A DNA stretch of 64,000 bases, taken from NCBI RefSeq assembly GCF_004339095.1, contig NZ_SMGQ01000012.1:186001-250000 (forward strand), given 5' to 3'. The translations under genes and the position numbers were made by a program. Origin of the DNA: Natranaerovirga hydrolytica. Lineage in GTDB: Bacteria > Bacillota > Clostridia > Lachnospirales > DSM-24629. Shown piece by piece: positions 17,434-26,534 of the stretch; positions within the stretch are counted from its first letter, which is position 1; every line of letters begins with the position of its first letter. Under the pieces are notes generated by a model. It made no database searches. It was given only the letters and a program-made list of their open reading frames with translations, and was not told where the DNA came from.

Positions 17434-18222
17434 ATGAATGAGATTATTGATTTGGAAATAATGCAACTGGCAGTAGCCTACATTTTTGTAATTGTGTTAC
17501 TGACTATTGTTAAATACCGAAAAATAGATAGAGAAAAAGAAATTTTAATTGCCTCTATTCGAATGACTTTGCAATTGATTTTGACAGGATATGTATTAAG
17601 TTATTTATTTGATAACCCCAATCCAATATTGGTTATAGCGGTTTTTTTATTGATGCAAATCTTTGCCATATCCAATATTTTAAAAAGAGTAAAGCATTCA
17701 ATCAATCCTTCATTAAAGAAAATAATCATTTTTAGTATGTTCATTGGAACCACAATAACTTTAATGTTTTTTATAATAGCCATTGTGAGATTATCACCTT
17801 GGTATGATCCAAGGTACTTTATCCCTTTAGCGGGAATGCTTGTGGGTAATGCAATGACAGGGATTTCTCTAGGTGTTAACCATCTCATATCGGGTATGAA
17901 AAAACAAAGAGATAAAGTAGAAGGCGCACTTATGTTAGGAGCAACTCCCAAAGAAGCTTCAAAACCAGTTGTTAATGAAGCCTTTGATTCAGCTTTCTTA
18001 CCAACTATTAATAGCATGGTAGGTATGGGAATTGTTTTTTTGCCTGGAATGATGACAGGACAAATTTTATCAGGAATTTCTCCTTTTATGGCTATAAAAT
18101 ATCAAATTGCAATTATGTTAGGCATATTAGGAAGTGTTACTTTAACGGTCATATTATTTGTGTCATTAGGGTATAAAACTTTTTTCAATAAAGAATATCA
18201 AATGATAGAGGAAGATCATTAG
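17434..18222 (+). CDS. fetB: FetB-type ABC permease (UPF0014)
   Basis: 262 residues with about seven hydrophobic segments. Family landmarks are SIRMTLQLILTGYVLSYLF, PLAGMLVGNAMTGISLGVN and the coupling region KVEGALMLGATPKEASKP, then PTINSMVGMGIVFLPGMMTGQ, all typical of UPF0014/FetB (STAR2/ALS3 in plants). It forms the membrane half of the transporter with the ATPase just upstream. Predicted to export iron or another metal. AGGAGG precedes the ATG. Confidence 0.88.
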   Translation: MNEIIDLEIMQLAVAYIFVIVLLTIVKYRKIDREKEILIASIRMTLQLILTGYVLSYLFDNPNPILVIAVFLLMQIFAISNILKRVKHSINPSLKKIIIFSMFIGTTITLMFFIIAIVRLSPWYDPRYFIPLAGMLVGNAMTGISLGVNHLISGMKKQRDKVEGALMLGATPKEASKPVVNEAFDSAFLPTINSMVGMGIVFLPGMMTGQILSGISPFMAIKYQIAIMLGILGSVTLTVILFVSLGYKTFFNKEYQMIEEDH

Positions 18223-18643
18223 TTTGGAAATTAGATTCTCATTGAAAACACATACTTTTACACATTTATGAGATAGTTGTGAGACATTTTAATTGTATAA
18301 TAAACTTGTATCAAAGATTAATAAATGTTTGGAATAAAAAGCATTTAAAAAGGCAATCATATAGGTGCAAAAGATATAACTTTTATGATTAATGCTCCCC
18401 CTAATCTCTTACATGTTGCTAAATAATAGCCTTCCTCTAAACAATAAATATTATTTGGCAGTGTGGTAGATTAACATATATTATTAATATCCTAAAATTT
18501 CAAAAGATGTAGATTGATTATCCCCAAAGTCTATATCAAAAACAAATACGACTAGTTAAAGCTAGTCGTATTTGCATATGTACGATATAATAGAGTCAAG
18601 AAATTTATATACATAATAACATAGATTGAAAGGAGCAAGTGAT
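18223..18643 (+). other. Intergenic region with a terminator-like hairpin
   Basis: About 420 bases without a gene. The only clear structure is the stem AATACGACTAG/CTAGTCGTATT (18545-18572) close to the end, probably a terminator for upstream transcripts. A TATAAT at 18587-18592 follows with no good -35 box and may start the two-component operon. Confidence 0.5.
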
Positions 18644-19321
18644 ATGGTCCAAAATAGTCATTTTATCATTCATATTGTGGAAGATGAACAACACTTAAAT
18701 CAATTGGTCACTTCTTACTTAAAAAAAGAAGGCTATAATGTAAAGTCATTTACAAATGGGAGTGAAGCGTTAGAGCATATCAATGAATCTGTTCATTTAT
18801 GGATATTGGATATTATGCTTCCAGATGTAGACGGATTTATGATTATAAAAGAAATTAAGGAAAAAACACCAGATATTCCAGTTATCTTTATGTCTGCAAG
18901 AGATCAAGATTTGGACAAGATATTAGGTTTGGAAATGGGTAGCGAAGATTATATAACCAAACCTTTTGTTCCAAGAGAATTGGTTTTAAGGGTAAAGAAA
19001 TTGTTAGAACGAACCTATAAGCACAATGAGAATAATACAGATATGATTTATTATGAAGAGTATATTATTAACACTTTGAAAAGGGTTGTATCGGCTAATA
19101 ATGAAACTTTAAATTTATCTACAAAAGAGTATGATTTATTATACACTATGTTGCAAAATAAACAGAAAGCATTTTCGAGAGAAGAACTTTTAAATATTAT
19201 TTGGGGAGAAGATTATTTTGGTTCGGATAGAGTAGTAGATGACTTAATGAGAAGATTAAGAAAAAAAATGCCAAACCTACACGTAGAAACTTTATACGGT
19301 TATGGGTATCGATTGTTATGA
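18644..19321 (+). CDS. OmpR-family response regulator
   Basis: About 225 residues. The receiver domain has the acidic pair EDE near residue 14, phospho-acceptor Asp56 in WILDIMLPDVDG and the Lys in ITKPF. The winged-helix DNA-binding domain (about 130-225) ends with VETLYGYGYRLL. The ATG at 18644 is preceded by AAAGGAG; a TTG at 18626 would begin before that site. The stop overlaps the kinase start (ATGA), so both are made together. No target genes are evident nearby. Confidence 0.93.
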   Translation: MVQNSHFIIHIVEDEQHLNQLVTSYLKKEGYNVKSFTNGSEALEHINESVHLWILDIMLPDVDGFMIIKEIKEKTPDIPVIFMSARDQDLDKILGLEMGSEDYITKPFVPRELVLRVKKLLERTYKHNENNTDMIYYEEYIINTLKRVVSANNETLNLSTKEYDLLYTMLQNKQKAFSREELLNIIWGEDYFGSDRVVDDLMRRLRKKMPNLHVETLYGYGYRLL

Positions 19322-20643
19322 GAAACTTTAAACTATCCACTCAAATTACGTTATTGTATTTGAGCGTTGTTATTATGGTTATTGTAACATTAGCTTGGGT
19401 ACTCCCCAGTCAGATAAAAATGTTCTTTGTAAATGAAATTTATACAACTATTGAAGCAGAGCAACAAGCCTTTGATGTTGACAATATGTCTATGATGCGA
19501 GGTTATTCATCCAATAATAATGTGAGAATGGTGAATCATTTTGTTGTTAATCAATATGGAGAGATTCTACTACCTAATATGAACATACAAATTAATCTTA
19601 AATTTTTAGAAGAAGTGAGTCGGCGAGTAAGAATTTTTAGACCTATAAAGGGAAGTTACGCTTTTGAAAGTAGCAATGACACTTTGTATTATGTCATTAG
19701 AAGGGTAGAAAAAGATGGTGTGCCCAGTTATTTGGTATCGTATATGTCTGAGTTATACGCGGATCAAGTCACTCAACAAATGTTTCATCGCGTCATGATG
19801 GTAACAGCTATTATTCTTAGTGGAGGAACCACCATATTTGTGTTATGGGTTAATTATGTCGTCAACCCCTTAAAAATGATGAAAAAACAAGTTAAAAATA
19901 TATCCCTTAGAGAATGGGATACCCCATTGCCAATAGATAGAAAAGATGAAATTGGAGAATTGGCTCAATCCATAGAAATTATGAAAGACCATTTAAAAAA
20001 ACAGGAATTGGCTCAACAAGAAATGTTTCAGAACATATCCCATGATCTAAAAACCCCTATAAGTATTATCAATAATTATGCACAATCCATTATCGATAAT
20101 GTTTATCCGTATGGTTCTGTAGAAGATACAGCAAAAGTGATTAGTGACGAGGCAGAAGGAATGTTAGAAAAAGTACAAAGTATTTTACACATTAATCGAT
20201 TAAATTATCTATCACAGCAAAAGAGCACCATAGAAACAGTTAATATGAAAGAGATCCTAGAACACCTAAAGGAAAAATACAAAAAACAAAATGAAGATAT
20301 TCAGTGGCATCTTGAATTAGAAGAAGTTGAATTTACAGGAGAAAAAGAACAATGGTATACGGCTTTAGAAAACATATTTTCTAATATGTTAAGGTATGCA
20401 AATACCACGATTATAATTCAATTAAAACATAAAGAATTAACCATTAAAAATGATGGTGAGCCAATTGAAAAAGATATTATTAACACGTTGTTTCAACCTT
20501 ATGTAAAAGGTAATAAAGGTTCTTTTGGACTTGGATTATCTATTACAGCAAAGATTTGCAACTTATATGGATACGAGATAAATGCAAATAATGAAGAAAA
20601 TGAAGTGGTCTTTGTAATCAGGGAAAGGGGCAGTGAAAGGTAA
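19318..20643 (+). CDS. Membrane sensor histidine kinase
   Basis: 441 residues. TM1 is at about 10-30, an extracytoplasmic segment of about 125 residues follows, and TM2 is at about 158-180. HAMP comes next, then the dimerisation/phosphoacceptor block FQNISHDLKTPISIINNY with His242. The ATP-binding domain is recognisable by the late GSFGLGLSITAKICNLYG. It phosphorylates the regulator encoded just upstream (4-base overlap). The signal is unknown; the sensor segment is not a domain I recognise. Confidence 0.94.
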   Translation: MRNFKLSTQITLLYLSVVIMVIVTLAWVLPSQIKMFFVNEIYTTIEAEQQAFDVDNMSMMRGYSSNNNVRMVNHFVVNQYGEILLPNMNIQINLKFLEEVSRRVRIFRPIKGSYAFESSNDTLYYVIRRVEKDGVPSYLVSYMSELYADQVTQQMFHRVMMVTAIILSGGTTIFVLWVNYVVNPLKMMKKQVKNISLREWDTPLPIDRKDEIGELAQSIEIMKDHLKKQELAQQEMFQNISHDLKTPISIINNYAQSIIDNVYPYGSVEDTAKVISDEAEGMLEKVQSILHINRLNYLSQQKSTIETVNMKEILEHLKEKYKKQNEDIQWHLELEEVEFTGEKEQWYTALENIFSNMLRYANTTIIIQLKHKELTIKNDGEPIEKDIINTLFQPYVKGNKGSFGLGLSITAKICNLYGYEINANNEENEVVFVIRERGSER

Positions 20644-20690
20644 AACAAATGAAAGAATACTGGGCTAAAGGTCATAGTATGTAGATGATA

Positions 20691-20722
20691 AAGAGGTGTT
20701 AAATGTAACACCTCTTATATCT
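20691..20722. terminator. Hairpin between convergent kinase and lipoprotein genes
   Basis: AAGAGGTGTTA (20691-20701) pairs perfectly with TAACACCTCTT (20706-20716). The U-tract is weak on both sides. Confidence 0.65.
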
Positions 20723-20739
20723 TACAAACAAATTGAATT

Positions 20740-21300
20740 TTAGTTAACACCTAAAGTTCTTAGAGCGTTATTATAGGTGTCTCTTACCCCAGAGTTTATA
20801 TAATCCCCATTATCACCCATTCGTTCTAAGAAGTTACGTTCATCATCTTCTGTTTCAAAAGTATTGTAATTCATCCCATACTCATTAAACCGATTATAGC
20901 CTTCTTCATAATATCCTCGGATATTATCATAATGCTCTCTATAATTTTCATCGTCTAGTCCCAAATTATCAAATTCTGTTAATGCATTATTATACGCATT
21001 TGCTCTATTGGTGTAGACTTGAGCTCTATCGGTATAATTTAGGTCGTCAGTCATTTCAGTATCAAGTCTATTAAGTTCTGTATCTAGATTGGTATGAATA
21101 TCCCTTATACCAGTATGTCTTTCCCCAACAGTTATATCGTTTTCCATTTCTTCTTCATTCGTATCTTCATAAGGGTCTTGGCCAGTATTTTGTGCAGCAT
21201 TATTAGCTGTACCATTATTATCCCCATCCTCAATGGCCTGGGCACCACAACCAGATAAAACTAGCATACAAATCAAAAGTAAAGTAATTATTTTTTTCAT
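20740..21300 (-). CDS. Acidic lipoprotein of unknown function
   Basis: 186 residues. An N-terminal signal with lipobox LSGC (Cys18) predicts lipid anchoring to the outer face of the membrane. The rest is very acidic and Asn/Tyr-rich, with a low-complexity linker (about 20-55) and then a mostly helical region rich in NAYNNAL and YNRFNEYG type segments. The site AAGGAGGCAAAA fixes the start. I recognise no domain. It faces the two-component operon tail to tail. Confidence 0.7.
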   Translation of the reverse strand: MKKIITLLLICMLVLSGCGAQAIEDGDNNGTANNAAQNTGQDPYEDTNEEEMENDITVGERHTGIRDIHTNLDTELNRLDTEMTDDLNYTDRAQVYTNRANAYNNALTEFDNLGLDDENYREHYDNIRGYYEEGYNRFNEYGMNYNTFETEDDERNFLERMGDNGDYINSGVRDTYNNALRTLGVN

Positions 21301-21561
21301 TTTTGCCTCCTTGAGTATTAATATATTTTCGACACCACCTTATATCTTAAAGTTCAAAGACATAAGAAGCATTGATTTTAAAGATTTTACTTATAAACAT
21401 TATAAAATCTTTTACACATATAATAGTATTGCTCAAAAACCAAAAAATAATTACATTAAAATAAAAAGTTATATTTAATTTAATGTATTTATATGTTAAA
21501 ATGTGTTTTGGAACAAATAGAAAAAAGGCTTATTGGTGTGTAAAAACAATTGGAGGTAAAA

Positions 21562-22272
21562 ATGTATAAAAATTACTTTTTTGACTTATATGAAACCCTA
21601 GTAGACATCAGAACCAATGAAGAGAATGATTGGATTTGGGACAAGTTATGTTTATATTATGGCTATTATGGTGCCATTTATGATGCAGAAGAATTAAAAA
21701 ATGAATTTGAAAAAACAAAAACAAAATTATTAGGACTGAGTTCTAGTAAGGTACCAACGATAAATATAGAGGATATTTTTTATAAATTATTTAAAGTAAA
21801 AGGCATTAAACCAAAGAAAAAACATACAAGAAGCATTGTTAAAGCGTATAGAATGTTAATCACAGAAAGTATTGATCTTAATGAAGGCGTTTGTGATTTG
21901 TTAAAAGCAATTAAAGATAAAGATAAGAACTTATATATCATAAGTAATGAACAATCTTTATATGGCATATCTGAATTAAAGTTATTAGGCCTATACGATT
22001 ATTTTAAAGAATGTTATTTTTCTTCAGATTTAGGTGTTTCTATGCCAGAAGAAGCTTTTTTAAAAAAAGTTATGGATGATAAAGAGATGAAACCAAAAGA
22101 TTGCATTGTTATTAGCAATAAGGCCAAAGAGGTTTTAACACCAGCTAAAAGTTTAAAAATGAGTACAGTGCATATTAGTAAAGATAGTATCAAAGATAAT
22201 CAATGGACTTATGTAGTAGAAGAAAATAAATTAACAATTTTAAAGGATAAAATACTAAAAACCACCAGTTAG
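21562..22272 (+). CDS. HAD-superfamily hydrolase
   Basis: 236 residues. Motif I is FFDLYETLVDI with nucleophile Asp8; the usual second Asp is Tyr10, as in the YjjG/YfnB-type class. Motif II is YIISNE, and a helical cap lies between about 15 and 85. Motif III/IV are weakly recognisable (Lys in EEAFLKKVM, then KDCIVISNKAKE where an Asp is normally found), so activity is less certain. GGAGGTAAAA precedes the ATG at 21562. Likely a small-molecule phosphatase; substrate unknown. Confidence 0.8.
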   Translation: MYKNYFFDLYETLVDIRTNEENDWIWDKLCLYYGYYGAIYDAEELKNEFEKTKTKLLGLSSSKVPTINIEDIFYKLFKVKGIKPKKKHTRSIVKAYRMLITESIDLNEGVCDLLKAIKDKDKNLYIISNEQSLYGISELKLLGLYDYFKECYFSSDLGVSMPEEAFLKKVMDDKEMKPKDCIVISNKAKEVLTPAKSLKMSTVHISKDSIKDNQWTYVVEENKLTILKDKILKTTS

Positions 22273-22283
22273 GTGGTTTTTTA
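22257..22283 (+). terminator. Terminator overlapping the HAD stop codon
   Basis: AAAAACCACC-agtta-GGTGGTTTTTT. The 3' end of the hydrolase gene forms the left arm. Confidence 0.88.
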
Positions 22284-22351
22284 TTACAGTTTATGATATT
22301 ATCTGGCGTATGCTTCTTACAGATGTGACAGGCACTCACCTATTGAAAGAT

Positions 22352-22867
22352 TTAGCTGGCTTTTTTTGCTTTGGAACTATTTTTTTGAAGTTGAGAAATA
22401 AGCGCTGTGCCATGTCCCATAGGACAAACTTGGCACCAACTTCTTGGTTTGAAAAATATACCAAATAAAATGCCAACGATAAAGGAAACACCCATAAATC
22501 TAAATACGACAAAAGACAATTCTCTAAAAGCAAACTCTGTATGAATACCCGTATAGATAATAGAAAAAGTAAACATAGAAATCATATAAATTAATAAGAG
22601 GTGTTTAAACTTTCTAGTTCTCATAAATTTCGGTAACGTATGATTTAAAGAAACATATTGCATAAATCGACCTAAGAAAGAACCTCTAGGACAATATTTT
22701 GAACAATGAAGTTTGCCTCTTCCTCTTAAAGCATGGTATAACGGTGCTGCCATACACAATAATCCTAGAATACCAAATCTGAAATCAAAAATAGATAAAA
22801 CAAAAAAAGCAATAATAAGAATCCAAGACCAACCTTGATGATTTCTAAATTTTTTATTGTTAGACAA
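22352..22867 (-). CDS. Membrane-bound 4Fe-4S protein (NapH/CcoG-like fragment)
   Basis: About 171 residues with four hydrophobic segments and two paired cysteine motifs: HCSKYCPRGSFLGR, and CQVCPMGHG near the C-terminus. This is the layout of membrane ferredoxin-like proteins (NapH/NosR/CcoG group), but it is short and has only two Cys pairs, perhaps binding one cluster or acting as an assembly or electron-transfer factor. The minus strand reads AAGGGAGTGATTCATTTG: a TTG start at 22867 gives correct spacing from GGGAG, whereas the GTG at 22876 overlaps it. It stands alone. Confidence 0.7.
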   Translation of the reverse strand: MSNNKKFRNHQGWSWILIIAFFVLSIFDFRFGILGLLCMAAPLYHALRGRGKLHCSKYCPRGSFLGRFMQYVSLNHTLPKFMRTRKFKHLLLIYMISMFTFSIIYTGIHTEFAFRELSFVVFRFMGVSFIVGILFGIFFKPRSWCQVCPMGHGTALISQLQKNSSKAKKAS

Positions 22868-23042
22868 ATGAATCACTCCCTTAATATTGTAAAAACACTA
22901 TATTATAATATAACAATATCAATGCCTTGTCAAGGGTATAATCAATAAAATATAACCATTTATTTGTGTTTAGGCTTGTGTGACTATTCATCATAGGATA
23001 CAATAGAAAAAAGAACAATTAAAGTTAGAAAGTGTGGTAAAA

Positions 23043-24032
23043 ATGATTAAAAAAATACCTTCTAAAATGATCGGTTTTAGTTTTATTAGGGCTATAATAC
23101 AATTGGTTCTTATCAGTATAGTTGCCTTAGGAATGATGCCTTTTGTAAATAATATGGTTACCAGCAATGCAATTTTAAATGGATTTAATATGATATTGTT
23201 TCAACCATTAATAGCCGGTAATCAACAAGCACATATTAATATTTCTTTACTTGTTGTTTTATGGTTTTTGATTGTATATATTTCCAATGCTTTTTTTAAG
23301 TTAAAGAATCAATCTTTAAAAAATGTAATAACATCTAGACTTTTAGACAGTGTTTTTTTAACGGTATTGTTAATCGGTGTGGAATATCTTCTGACTAATA
23401 ATATAACTTGGTTGTTCTCTTTAGTAGTCCTTATTACATTATTTAATATTTTTTTCTTAATGCTTAAAATAGAATTGTTTAAGAAAATAACGGCAATTGT
23501 ATTACCAGCAGTGGTCATACCAAGTGTAATTTTCGCTTTCTTTTTTTCAATGGAAGTAGGCATACAAGGAGAATATAGTTTTTGGCTAATTATCCCCAAT
23601 ATAATTGTCTATTTAACAGTCATTGCATTAGGTGGCAATGTAATATTGTCTTTTACAAATGAAGAATTAGTCATCAATGGGTTTCAGTTATCTAATGATA
23701 GTTTGTACTATAGTGAAATAGAAGGGATATTTCCTTATGTTGTTGCGGCATTGATCGTTGGTTTTTTAATGGTGCTAGGGGTTCACTATTATACCAATTA
23801 CATCAATAAATGGATCAATCAAATTTATTTATTAATATACTTTTATATTTTTGTATTAATTAGTATACTGATATCAAGGTTTAGTTTTCATTTTCCATTT
23901 ATAGGAAGTGTTTCTATAAGAGCAGAATTTGGGATTTCCATTGTGATCATCCCATTGTATTTAATGATGATTTATTTTGTAAGGCGAATATATTACGGAA
24001 TTAAAAGGAGTATAAAAAATGAGCGAGAATAA
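23043..24032 (+). CDS. Unknown polytopic membrane protein
   Basis: About 329 residues with eight or nine predicted transmembrane helices and no recognised domain. It is rich in Ile, Phe and Leu, with short charged loops. Start taken as ATG 23043 (GTG at 23034 also possible; the ribosome site is weak in both cases). It overlaps the next gene by 14 bases, so the two membrane proteins are translationally coupled and probably act together. Confidence 0.65.
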   Translation: MIKKIPSKMIGFSFIRAIIQLVLISIVALGMMPFVNNMVTSNAILNGFNMILFQPLIAGNQQAHINISLLVVLWFLIVYISNAFFKLKNQSLKNVITSRLLDSVFLTVLLIGVEYLLTNNITWLFSLVVLITLFNIFFLMLKIELFKKITAIVLPAVVIPSVIFAFFFSMEVGIQGEYSFWLIIPNIIVYLTVIALGGNVILSFTNEELVINGFQLSNDSLYYSEIEGIFPYVVAALIVGFLMVLGVHYYTNYINKWINQIYLLIYFYIFVLISILISRFSFHFPFIGSVSIRAEFGISIVIIPLYLMMIYFVRRIYYGIKRSIKNERE

Positions 24033-25101
24033 TAAAAATAGTAATATAATTAAAATAGGTTTAAAATCCAGTGGCTATATCTTAGGTTACTTATTAGCAA
24101 TTGCATTAGTTTGTGCCTTAGCAGGTGTTTTTATCTTAAGTAGAAGCAATCTATTTAATCCAAGCTATTTGTTTTGGGGAGTAGGTGTCTTTACAAATAT
24201 ATTGTTTTTAAATAGTGTCGGGACTTTTAGTTTGAATATTTTATTATTATTTGTCATAACCATCTTTATCATGTATAAAAGCACAAAAAAGAATATAAAA
24301 ACATTAAAGGGTAAAGATATTATAATATATATGTTATTTGTGCCTTTAGTCATATCGGTCGTCAGCAGTTTAATCATATATTTGTCTTCTTTAATAAAAA
24401 TAGACGAATTTTCAACAGAGATTGCAATTTATAAGGCTAATTTTTTTATCAGTTTTATCAGTATCTACATAAAAACTTTAGGATTGTTATTAGTTTTTAG
24501 GTTTAATAGAGTTAAAAACAATAAATTAAATTCTGGCGTATTGGTTTTTAAAAAATATTTTTATTTACTAACCCTATATGCTTTTATCCTAACAGTTATT
24601 GCAGAAATTTATTTGTTTATTGTAGTAGGAAGGTTTGGCATCTTAATTAGAGAGTTAAGTATAGCAGTTATTATAGGGACATTTAATATCATGGCTTATA
24701 GTGTCTTGTTTTTATATGGGGGAATCATAAGATTTTCAGTAGAGATTATGAGAAATCCAGAAAACTATATGTTAAGTTTTTTAGATCTATTAAGAGGTGA
24801 ATTTGGAAGTCTTTTAATCTTTTTATTTATAATAAGCTTTATTCTATTACTTGTTATTTTATATGTAACCTTAAAGTTTATTCGTGAGGAAACATTTATC
24901 AGAGACAGTATCATTTTTATAATCATCAATACTCTTTTTAATGGTATTTTAGCCACAATTACAAATATAAATGTGGATTTTTCTTTTGTAAGTACGGCAG
25001 TAGAGTTTTCTACAATACCTGTAATGATCTCTACATTACTCATTACAACTATAGTGGTGATTATTAAATATTCTTTTATATTAATAAGAAAAAATATATA
25101 G
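24019..25101 (+). CDS. Unknown polytopic membrane protein, coupled to the preceding gene
   Basis: 360 residues with about nine hydrophobic helices, start MSENNKNSNIIKIGLKSSGY. AAAAGGAG lies inside the preceding gene, nine bases before the ATG. No family is recognised. It is similar in size, composition and helix number to its neighbour, though I see no clear aligned repeats. An AI-2E-type transporter follows 64 bases later with its own good ribosome site and may belong to the same operon. Confidence 0.65.
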   Translation: MSENNKNSNIIKIGLKSSGYILGYLLAIALVCALAGVFILSRSNLFNPSYLFWGVGVFTNILFLNSVGTFSLNILLLFVITIFIMYKSTKKNIKTLKGKDIIIYMLFVPLVISVVSSLIIYLSSLIKIDEFSTEIAIYKANFFISFISIYIKTLGLLLVFRFNRVKNNKLNSGVLVFKKYFYLLTLYAFILTVIAEIYLFIVVGRFGILIRELSIAVIIGTFNIMAYSVLFLYGGIIRFSVEIMRNPENYMLSFLDLLRGEFGSLLIFLFIISFILLLVILYVTLKFIREETFIRDSIIFIIINTLFNGILATITNINVDFSFVSTAVEFSTIPVMISTLLITTIVVIIKYSFILIRKNI

Positions 25102-25165
25102 TAATGTAAGATGAAAGATATATAGAGTTGCATTAAGTAAGCTTACCCTTAACAGGAGGGATTGT

Positions 25166-26227
25166 ATGACGGATAAAAATTACAAAACATTAATTAACTT
25201 TTTGATAGTAGGCGCCATTTTATTATTTGTTTATTATTTTACAGTACGGTTAATTTCGCTTTTTTTACCCTTCATTGTTGGGTATGTTATTGCAATTATT
25301 ATTGAGCCGTTTATTAAGCTAATGAATAAATATGTGCCGTTGCCAAGGGCAATCAGTAGTTTTATTTCAGTTATAGCTTTTTTTGCAGTCGTAGGCACTT
25401 TGGGTCATTTTATTATAAGGAAATTATTAAATGAACTTAAAATCTTAGCCAATAACATTCCAGAATATAGAGTGGGAATGACAACGGCTTTAGAGAATCT
25501 GGGTTATCGATTGGATAATATCTTAGGTAATGTAGAAGGTAGTACCAGAAGCTTAATTGTAGATAATTGGGACCAAATTGGAGAGAGTTTAACCTCTTTG
25601 TTAACACCAGGTGTGACAGGTGGATCCATTAATTTTGTTTCTTCTGTACCAGGATTTTTGTTTTTTTTAGTGATTACACTCATTGCAACATATTTTATCA
25701 GCAAAGATCGATATAAAATAAGAACTTTTATTATAAAGCAATTGCCTAAAAAGTGGAAAGACAAATTTAACTTAATTCGAAAAGAGTTGTTAGGTGCTTT
25801 TTGGGGATATGTTAAAGCTCAATTAACATTAATGGTTATTATAGGCGTGGTTTGTACCATTGGTTTGTTAATCCTTAGACATCCATATGCCTTACTCATT
25901 GGTTTAGCCATCACGGTGTTAGATGCATTGCCTATCTTTGGAAGTGGTACGGTTTTAATTCCTTGGGCGTTATTTGAAGCGTTTTCAGGTAACTTGCAAT
26001 ATGCATTATGGTTAGGTATTATTTATGGCGTTTCTGTCCTAATTAGACAGTTTTTAGAGCCTAAACTCATTGGGGATAATATTGGTATTAATCCACTTGC
26101 AACCTTAATCGCCATATATGTTGGATTGAAAGTATTTGGCGTAATGGGTATTATCATTGGGCCTTTGATATTGATTTTTATTAAAACCATGCAAGAAGTA
26201 GATGTTTTACCAAAGTGGAGAGAATAG
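25166..26227 (+). CDS. AI-2E family transporter (YtvI/TqsA-type)
   Basis: 353 residues. The family pattern is clear: N-terminal helix pair (FLPFIVGYVIAIIIEPF), a soluble middle section, then the conserved GYVKAQLTLMVIIGVVCTIGLL, DALPIFGSGTVLIPWAL and the final FGVMGIIIGPLILIFIKTM. Members export small molecules, including AI-2 or sodium/protons in a few tested cases. The YtvI-type branch is often linked to sporulation in Firmicutes, which is family knowledge, not seen here. AGGAGGG precedes the ATG. Confidence 0.9.
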   Translation: MTDKNYKTLINFLIVGAILLFVYYFTVRLISLFLPFIVGYVIAIIIEPFIKLMNKYVPLPRAISSFISVIAFFAVVGTLGHFIIRKLLNELKILANNIPEYRVGMTTALENLGYRLDNILGNVEGSTRSLIVDNWDQIGESLTSLLTPGVTGGSINFVSSVPGFLFFLVITLIATYFISKDRYKIRTFIIKQLPKKWKDKFNLIRKELLGAFWGYVKAQLTLMVIIGVVCTIGLLILRHPYALLIGLAITVLDALPIFGSGTVLIPWALFEAFSGNLQYALWLGIIYGVSVLIRQFLEPKLIGDNIGINPLATLIAIYVGLKVFGVMGIIIGPLILIFIKTMQEVDVLPKWRE

Positions 26228-26296
26228 ACTTGACACAATAAAGTGACTCATATACAATTTGAATAGAAAAAAAATTATATAAAGCGATTATGATGA

Positions 26297-26499
26297 TGAA
26301 AAGGACATATAAATAGTCACCTATTTTCAGAGAGAAGACGATAAGGTGAGACGTTTTTAATAGAGGCTATTTATCCTACCTTGGAATTCTGTATGAAAAT
26401 ACAGCGGCACTTACCGTTATAAGTCTAAGTGAGCCTATGGGCTAATTAGGGTGGTACCACCGAATGAATCTCGGTCCCTTTGTGGGATGGAGTTTTTTT
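26297..26499 (+). promoter_or_regulatory. T-box riboswitch (proline) for proS
   Basis: The leader contains the universal T-box GGGTGGTACC (26449-26458) that pairs with uncharged tRNA. A terminator-type hairpin (CTCGGTCCC / GGGATGGAG, 26470-26492) with TTTTTTT follows. Stem I can be drawn: AAGG/CCTT at the base, an internal loop, then ATAAATAG (26309-26316) pairing with CTATTTAT (26367-26374). The 3' side of that internal loop reads CCT (26375-26377), a proline codon, in the specifier position. This predicts antitermination by uncharged tRNA-Pro, raising ProS when proline is short. Confidence 0.95.
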
Positions 26500-26534
26500 A
26501 TTGTATAAATTTAATATTTAGGAAGGTGAATTCA

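Noticed and set aside
26451-26534. N-terminal extension of proS from a GTG
   Set aside because: The GTG is inside the T-box sequence and the extension passes through the terminator hairpin; the ATG at 26535 has its own ribosome site.
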